Source: Maricaulaceae bacterium EIL42A08
Lineage (GTDB): Bacteria > Pseudomonadota > Alphaproteobacteria > Caulobacterales > Maricaulaceae
Length of the DNA stretch: 64,000 bases
Reading direction: 5' to 3'
Assembly (NCBI GenBank): GCA_024178355.1
Contig: JAMZNZ010000002.1
Span: 973,501-1,037,500 of the forward strand
How positions within the stretch are numbered: the first letter of the stretch is position 1; each line of letters begins with the position of its first letter. The notes below the pieces were generated by a model. That model was given only the letters and a program-made list of their open reading frames with translations, was not told the origin of the DNA and searched no databases. Of this stretch, positions 63,443-64,000 are shown in pieces. The translations under genes and the position numbers were made by a program.

Positions 63443-64000
63443 TCAGGTTTGCGACGCCCCGAGCGCTTCCAGCGCGCGCTCCACGTCTTCAAGCGCAGCT
63501 TCATCGGTGCTGCGCGCCACTAGCGCGACACCCCGTTTCAGCTTGCCGCCACCCAGATCTTCAAACCAGGGATAGCTACCAATGGAGACGTCCGCGTGCT
63601 GGTCCTGAAGCTCACCCAGCGCGGCTGCCAGATCGCCCTCACGGGCGTTTTCAAGGCGCACCGAAACTGAATGGGTGACAGCCCCTCCGGTCAGGCGCGG
63701 GGCCACATCCTCCAGCATGCCGCGCGCAATCTTTGGCACACCGGCCAGCACAAAGACATTCTCCAGCTGGAATCCCGGCGCTCCGGTCACCGGGTTCTCG
63801 ATCAGGATTGCGCCTTCAGGGATACGCGCCATACGCATGCGAGCCGGCGTGATCTCGCTGCCGGACTTGGCGTACCAGTGCTCCAGGATTTCACGCGCAT
63901 CGTCGCGCACATCAATGGAGCGTCCGAAGGCGGCCGCCACCGCATCGGCGGTGATGTCGTCATGGGTTGGCCCGATGCCGCCGGTAGTGAAGGCATAGTC
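63443..64000 (-). CDS. CinA-type molybdopterin-binding protein (5' partial)
   Basis: The frame runs off the window end. The visible 185 codons start DYAFTTGGIGPTHDDITADA, the signature of the MoCF_biosynth/CinA N-terminal domain, and end LVARSTDEAALEDVERALEA. LENVFVLAGVPKIARGML matches the COG1058 family. The C-terminal nicotinamide-nucleotide amidase domain of full CinA is absent, as in stand-alone members. Confidence 0.88.
   Translation of the reverse strand, partial: DYAFTTGGIGPTHDDITADAVAAAFGRSIDVRDDAREILEHWYAKSGSEITPARMRMARIPEGAILIENPVTGAPGFQLENVFVLAGVPKIARGMLEDVAPRLTGGAVTHSVSVRLENAREGDLAAALGELQDQHADVSIGSYPWFEDLGGGKLKRGVALVARSTDEAALEDVERALEALGASQT

Overview
The window is a GC-rich, densely packed chromosomal segment of an alphaproteobacterium. 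The gene content and wording of the proteins point to the Caulobacterales/Maricaulales side of the class (Hyphomonadaceae or Maricaulaceae, such as Oceanicaulis or Maricaulis). The supporting signs are a PleC-like kinase, a gene transfer agent (GTA) remnant, MurD2/MurL, a 'VVTGSR' sequence style, DUF2336 and RHH_4 proteins, and marine Na+ genes (a NavBac channel and an NSS transporter). The species call is an inference. Almost every base is coding, and many neighbours overlap by 4 bp as ATGA.

Layout. 1-3.4 kb: the end of a PAS histidine kinase faces a four-gene cassette of EF-hand protein, ECF sigma factor, anti-sigma-like protein and small periplasmic sensor. 3.4-10 kb: htrA, response regulator, histidine kinase and glnE read as one minus-strand series. 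10-15.9 kb: a hydrolase-OsmC fusion, the cytochrome c maturation genes ccmI-E-F-H, and a DUF938 methyltransferase. 15.9-20.7 kb: an unknown 447-aa protein, a PhoPQ-like two-component system with a PepSY gene and a PhoP-box-like site, and a CbpA-like J protein. 20.8-24 kb: a collapsed GTA locus in which terminase gp2 is joined out of frame to the back half of gp15. It is followed by a roughly 780-bp gene-free patch made of interspersed palindromic repeats.

24.7-34.6 kb: DUF2336 and PAN-domain proteins, a bacterial voltage-gated sodium channel, a class A PBP, a YcgN-type Cys-cluster protein, and an Mla-like lipid transport operon (lipoprotein, MlaD, MlaF, STAS-MlaE) behind an MFS gene. 34.6-39 kb: a coupled trio of GT4 glycosyltransferase, methyltransferase and toroid ('prenyltransferase-like') protein facing a second methyltransferase and a lipoprotein. 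39-42.8 kb: proline iminopeptidase, two coupled receiver proteins (one HPt-REC), and an NSS transporter. 42.9-48.6 kb: the rod-shape operon mreB-mreC-mreD-mrdA-rodA. 48.6-54 kb: a TVP38 membrane protein, a divergent ketol-acid reductoisomerase, miaA, an RHH protein, a DUF1499 protein, pdxH and a J protein. 54-58.6 kb: aroC, murD2, murL and an AlkA-like glycosylase. 58.8-64 kb: a serine hydrolase, tRNA-Leu(TAA), a ClpP paralogue, a VWA lipoprotein and a truncated CinA-type gene.

A cell-envelope theme recurs: MurD2/MurL supply D-Glu stereochemistry to peptidoglycan, MrdA/RodA/MreBCD and the class A PBP polymerise it, the Mla-like system handles phospholipid, and HtrA with two two-component systems watches the periplasm. 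The most notable observations are the GTA deletion scar, the MurD2/MurL pair, the GT4-methyltransferase-toroid cluster, the ECF cassette whose sensor has no histidine, and the PhoP-box-like promoter.
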